A stretch of 64,000 bases of DNA from Nocardia rhizosphaerihabitans (GTDB lineage Bacteria; Actinomycetota; Actinomycetes; Mycobacteriales; Mycobacteriaceae). A model generated the notes under the pieces. It was given only the letters and a program-made list of their open reading frames with translations, was not told the DNA's origin and did not search any database. Numbering within the stretch: the stretch's first letter is position 1; each line of letters opens with the position of its first letter. Below, piece by piece: positions 61,464-64,000 of this stretch. The position numbers were made by a program, and so were the translations under genes. Where the stretch lies: positions 498,595 to 562,594 of the forward strand of contig NZ_BMNE01000002.1 of assembly GCF_014646295.1 (NCBI RefSeq), given 5' to 3'.

Positions 61464-61881
61464 CGCAGAACCTTTCGCAGTGGTCGGCAAATTCTATTGG
61501 AGCGCTGGCGCGCTCGAGGTCGCGGCCCCTCCTGTCCCGCCGGTCAGGCACCGTTGCTTGCTCCTTCGTCGCCTACGCAACGGCACCTGACCGGCAGGAC
61601 GGCCGCGACGGCCGCTTCGCGGCCTGCCCCTCCTCGGGGTCGGGGCGTGGGGGCTGGGAGTTCGACAGGTAGCGGTTTCAGGTCAGGTATGCCGATGCGG
61701 TATGGTTGTCGGGTTGTCTCGGCGAGGGTGAGTTGCCCCTAGTGGTTGTGCTCACCGTGATCGACGCGGCTCGGCCTTCCCGGTCGTCCTCGTTCGTTCT
61801 TCGTCCGACGAGTAGACGTTGACCCCTCAGATGGGTCGCCACAATGACCAGCCCGGAAGAGCCGTAGGAGCGCATTCAGTC
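61464..61881. other. 418-bp divergent intergenic region between prfC and rplY
   Basis: No gene is supported. It contains the long hairpin 61534-61600 and, nearer rplY, TATGGT at about 61701-61706 as a possible -10. Confidence 0.5.
61534..61600. repeat. 67-bp imperfect palindrome upstream of prfC/rplY
   Basis: GTCCCGCCGGTCAGG (61534-61548) continues with CACCGTTGC, and the right arm 61577-61600 is complementary at 21 of 24 positions, around a 19-nt loop. The size suggests a dispersed palindromic element or a leader structure. No second copy was found in the window. Confidence 0.6.
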
Positions 61882-62505
61882 ATGTCCGACGTGAACCAGA
61901 TCGAAGCCGCCGTCCGCACCGAATTCGGTAAGGGCGCCGCTCGCCGTACCCGTCGCGACGGCAACGTGCCCGCCGTGCTGTACGGCCACCAGGCCGAGCC
62001 GCAGCACCTGAACCTCAACGCCAAGGCCTTCGCCGCCATCCTGCGTGAGCACGGCACCAACGCCATCCTGAACCTCGTCGTCGACGGCAAGCAGCAGCTC
62101 GCGATGACCAAGTCGGTCGTGGTCCACCCGATCCGCCGCTACATCGAGCACGCCGACCTGCTGATCGTCAAGCGTGGCGAGCGCGTCACCACCGACGTCA
62201 ACGTCGTCGTCACCGGCGATGCCGCCGCGGGCACCCTGATCACCCAGGAAGCCACCAGCCTGTCCATCGAGGCCGACGCGCTGAAGCTGCCCGAGACGAT
62301 CGAGATCTCGGTCGAGGGCATCGAGGCGGGCACCCAGATCCTGGCCGGCTCCATCGAGCTGCCCGCGGGCGTCACCCTGGCCGGCGACCCGGAGGCGCTG
62401 ATCGTCAACGTGATCGCCGCGCCGTCCGCCGCGCAGGTCGAGGGCGAGGGCGAAGGCACCACCGCCGAGGCGCCGGCCGCGGAGACCGAGTCCGAGTCCG
62501 AGTAA
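61882..62505 (+). CDS. rplY: 50S ribosomal protein L25/general stress protein Ctc
   Basis: 207 residues. The N-terminal L25 domain (about 1-95) binds 5S r[27 protein letters not shown]. The C-terminal TL5/Ctc beta domain follows (about 100-185), then an acidic tail ([21 protein letters not shown]). This long form is the Ctc type. GGAG precedes the ATG. It is followed by pth after 24 bases; the pair is conserved in actinobacteria (Rv1015c and Rv1014c). Confidence 0.96.
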   Translation: MSDVNQIEAAVRTEFGKGAARRTRRDGNVPAVLYGHQAEPQHLNLNAKAFAAILREHGTNAILNLVVDGKQQLAMTKSVVVHPIRRYIEHADLLIVKRGERVTTDVNVVVTGDAAAGTLITQEATSLSIEADALKLPETIEISVEGIEAGTQILAGSIELPAGVTLAGDPEALIVNVIAAPSAAQVEGEGEGTTAEAPAAETESESE

Positions 62506-62529
62506 GACTCCCGCACCACGGTTCGGCCG

Positions 62530-63108
62530 ATGACCGAATCTTCCGGGCCCGCACTCGTGGTGGGGCTGGGTAACCCCGGCCCCGAATACGAGCGCACCCG
62601 CCACAATGTGGGCTTCCTGGTCGCCGACGTGCTCGCCGAGCGCGTCGGCGGCCGTTTTGCCGTACACAAGAAGTCCGGCGCCGACCTGCTGCAGGCGCGG
62701 CTGGACGGGCGCCAGATTCTGATCGCGAAGCCGCGCACCTACATGAACCTGTCCGGCAGGCCGGTGGCCGCGCTGGCCAAGTTCTTCTCGGTGCCCGTCG
62801 ACCAGGTGATCGTCGTGCACGACGAGCTGGATCTGCCGTTCGGCACGATCCGGCTCAAGCAGGGCGGCGGCGAGGGCGGCCACAACGGTCTGCGGTCGAT
62901 CTCGCAGGCGCTGACCACCAAGGAGTACCTGCGCACCAGGATCGGCATCGGCCGTCCGCCGGGACGCCAGGATCCCGCCGACTACGTGCTCAAGCCGTTC
63001 GCGGCCCCGGAACGTAAAGAGGTCCCGGTGATCGTCGAACAGGCCGCAGACGCGGTCGAGTTGCTGCTGAAGGTCGGGCTGGAAACCGCCCAGAACTCGC
63101 TGCATTGA
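62530..63108 (+). CDS. pth: Peptidyl-tRNA hydrolase
   Basis: 192 residues. It has the motifs [20 protein letters not shown] with the catalytic His, [23 protein letters not shown] with the catalytic Asp and [13 protein letters not shown]. It releases tRNA from peptidyl-tRNAs that fall off the ribosome. It is co-transcribed with rplY. Confidence 0.97.
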   Translation: MTESSGPALVVGLGNPGPEYERTRHNVGFLVADVLAERVGGRFAVHKKSGADLLQARLDGRQILIAKPRTYMNLSGRPVAALAKFFSVPVDQVIVVHDELDLPFGTIRLKQGGGEGGHNGLRSISQALTTKEYLRTRIGIGRPPGRQDPADYVLKPFAAPERKEVPVIVEQAADAVELLLKVGLETAQNSLH

Positions 63109-63118
63109 GTTGAACTCC

Positions 63119-63152
63119 CGGCGCGCCCAGGCGAATTCGTCTGGGCGCGCCG
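63119..63152. terminator. Bidirectional terminator after pth
   Basis: CGGCGCGCCCAG (63119-63130) and CTGGGCGCGCCG (63141-63152) pair perfectly around a 10-nt loop, between the convergent pth and acyl-AMP ligase genes. Confidence 0.8.
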
Positions 63153-63160
63153 AGTGCGTT

Positions 63161-64000
63161 TCAGCGCAGGTGCACCGCGGTCGCGGCGCGCCGGAGCTTG
63201 CCCGACGACGTCTTCGGCAGGGCGCCGGGGCCGAGGACCGCGACCGTGCGCGGGCGCGCGCCGACCTCGGCGAACACCTCGTGGACGATCTCGCGCTCCA
63301 TCCGCTTCACCTCGTCGGGTTCCTGGTAGTCGTTGGATTCCACCACCACCGCGAAACTTTCGCGCTTCTCGCCCGCGTCCAGGCGCACCGCCACCGCGTT
63401 GCCGGGACGCACGCCGGTCACGCGCAGCGCGGCCCGCTCGATATCGGTCGGGTAGATGTTGCGGCCGCCCATGATGATGACGTCCTTCATCCGCCCACAC
63501 ACCACGATCAGGCCCGCGTCGGTGAAGTAGCCGATGTCGCCGGTGTCGAGCCAGCCCTCCTCGTCCTGGGCGGGCCGGAATCCGTCGACGGTCACGTAGC
63601 CCGAAGTCACCGCGGGACCGCGCAATTCGATGATGCCGACCGTGCGGACCGGCAGCGGCTGCCGTTCGGTGTCGACGACGCGGCCCTCCAGATCGTCGAC
63701 GAGATGGCCGAGCGTCGGCAGTCTGCGCGGCGTGCCGTGGTGGCCGGTCTCGGCGACCGGCACCGCCTTGCCGACGGCCTCGAGCAGATCCGCGTCGATG
63801 ATGTCGAGCACCATGCCGTGGCCGCAGTCGGGCACCGACACGGCCAGCGTCGTCTCGGCCATGCCGTACACGGGGGTCAGCGCCATCGGGTTGAGCCCGA
63901 AGTGCTTGCCCGCCTCCGCGAGCGCGATCATCGTGTCCGGGTCGACCGGTTCGGCGCCGTTCCACATGTATCGCACGCTGGACAGGTCCATCGACCCCGG
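63161..64000 (-). CDS. Fatty-acyl-AMP ligase (FadD/Pks16-like), C-terminal part, truncated by the window edge
   Basis: The frame is open to base 64000, so the N-terminus lies to the right of the window. The visible 279 residues show the core of an ANL adenylating enzyme: [15 protein letters not shown], the A5-type [21 protein letters not shown] (A7), [21 protein letters not shown] (A8) and the C-terminal Lys in [11 protein letters not shown] (A10). The [10 protein letters not shown] form is usual in fatty-acyl-AMP ligases, which activate long-chain acids for polyketide or lipid assembly. It corresponds to pks16 (Rv1013) by position. No thiolation domain follows. Confidence 0.88.
   Translation of the reverse strand, partial: PGSMDLSSVRYMWNGAEPVDPDTMIALAEAGKHFGLNPMALTPVYGMAETTLAVSVPDCGHGMVLDIIDADLLEAVGKAVPVAETGHHGTPRRLPTLGHLVDDLEGRVVDTERQPLPVRTVGIIELRGPAVTSGYVTVDGFRPAQDEEGWLDTGDIGYFTDAGLIVVCGRMKDVIIMGGRNIYPTDIERAALRVTGVRPGNAVAVRLDAGEKRESFAVVVESNDYQEPDEVKRMEREIVHEVFAEVGARPRTVAVLGPGALPKTSSGKLRRAATAVHLR

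Overview
The window looks like a chromosomal segment of a mycolic-acid actinomycete, most likely Nocardia. The DNA is very GC-rich, GTG and TTG starts are common, and there is an antigen-85-type mycolyltransferase, an RpfB and a protein O-mannosyltransferase. The order of the housekeeping genes matches, from memory, the Mycobacterium tuberculosis Rv0996-Rv1015 block: glpR near the left end, then rsmI/pmt, arcA, metG, tatD, rpfB, ksgA, ispE, and finally rplY, pth and a fatty-acyl-AMP ligase at the right end. Large accessory stretches are inserted into this backbone.

Left part (1-37.6 kb). After the end of glpR come a tRNA-Ala(CGC) with a strong terminator and then about 36 kb of accessory genes. 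These are: a LAL-type LuxR regulator with a Tat-lipoprotein hydrolase; an ABC-F protein; a minus-strand detoxification run (lipoprotein hydrolase, VOC protein, flavin disulfide reductase, aldehyde dehydrogenase); a tightly coupled plus-strand run (frameshifted SRPBCC gene, hydrolase, 46-codon small ORF, DUF308 membrane protein, SDR); and a hydrolase-MerR pair. Next is a SARP regulon: GtrA protein, DrrAB-like exporter, a 1045-residue SARP/ATPase/TPR regulator and a DUF4097 protein, followed by a cytochrome P450. Three promoters here carry GTGTCAG-type direct repeats with 11-12 bp periodicity. Further right are envelope and secreted proteins, an MFS pump, a mycolyltransferase, a YfhO-like membrane protein, a pair of effector-binding-domain proteins, an E1/nitroreductase fusion (Rv1355c type) next to a GAF-GGDEF-EAL protein (Rv1354c type), and a GT4 glycosyltransferase.

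Right part (37.6-64 kb). Housekeeping genes dominate: rsmI and pmt (divergent), arcA-gntR divergent from soxR with a SoxR box between them, a PEP-mutase-like lyase, metG, tatD and rpfB. Three tandem paralogous secreted lipases separate rpfB from ksgA. Then come an orphan copper-chaperone-like protein with a CsoR-like operator, ispE, a second ABC-F protein, and a module of two Abi-alpha (DUF4393) paralogues flanking a DUF445 membrane protein. An NTF2-like protein, prfC, rplY, pth and the C-terminal part of a fatty-acyl-AMP ligase close the window.

The most distinctive features are the repeat-marked SARP regulon with two divergent, apparently leaderless promoters of identical geometry, the lipase triplication inside the rpfB-ksgA interval, and the Abi-alpha/DUF445/Abi-alpha module. 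No integrase, transposase, CRISPR array or rRNA gene was seen.
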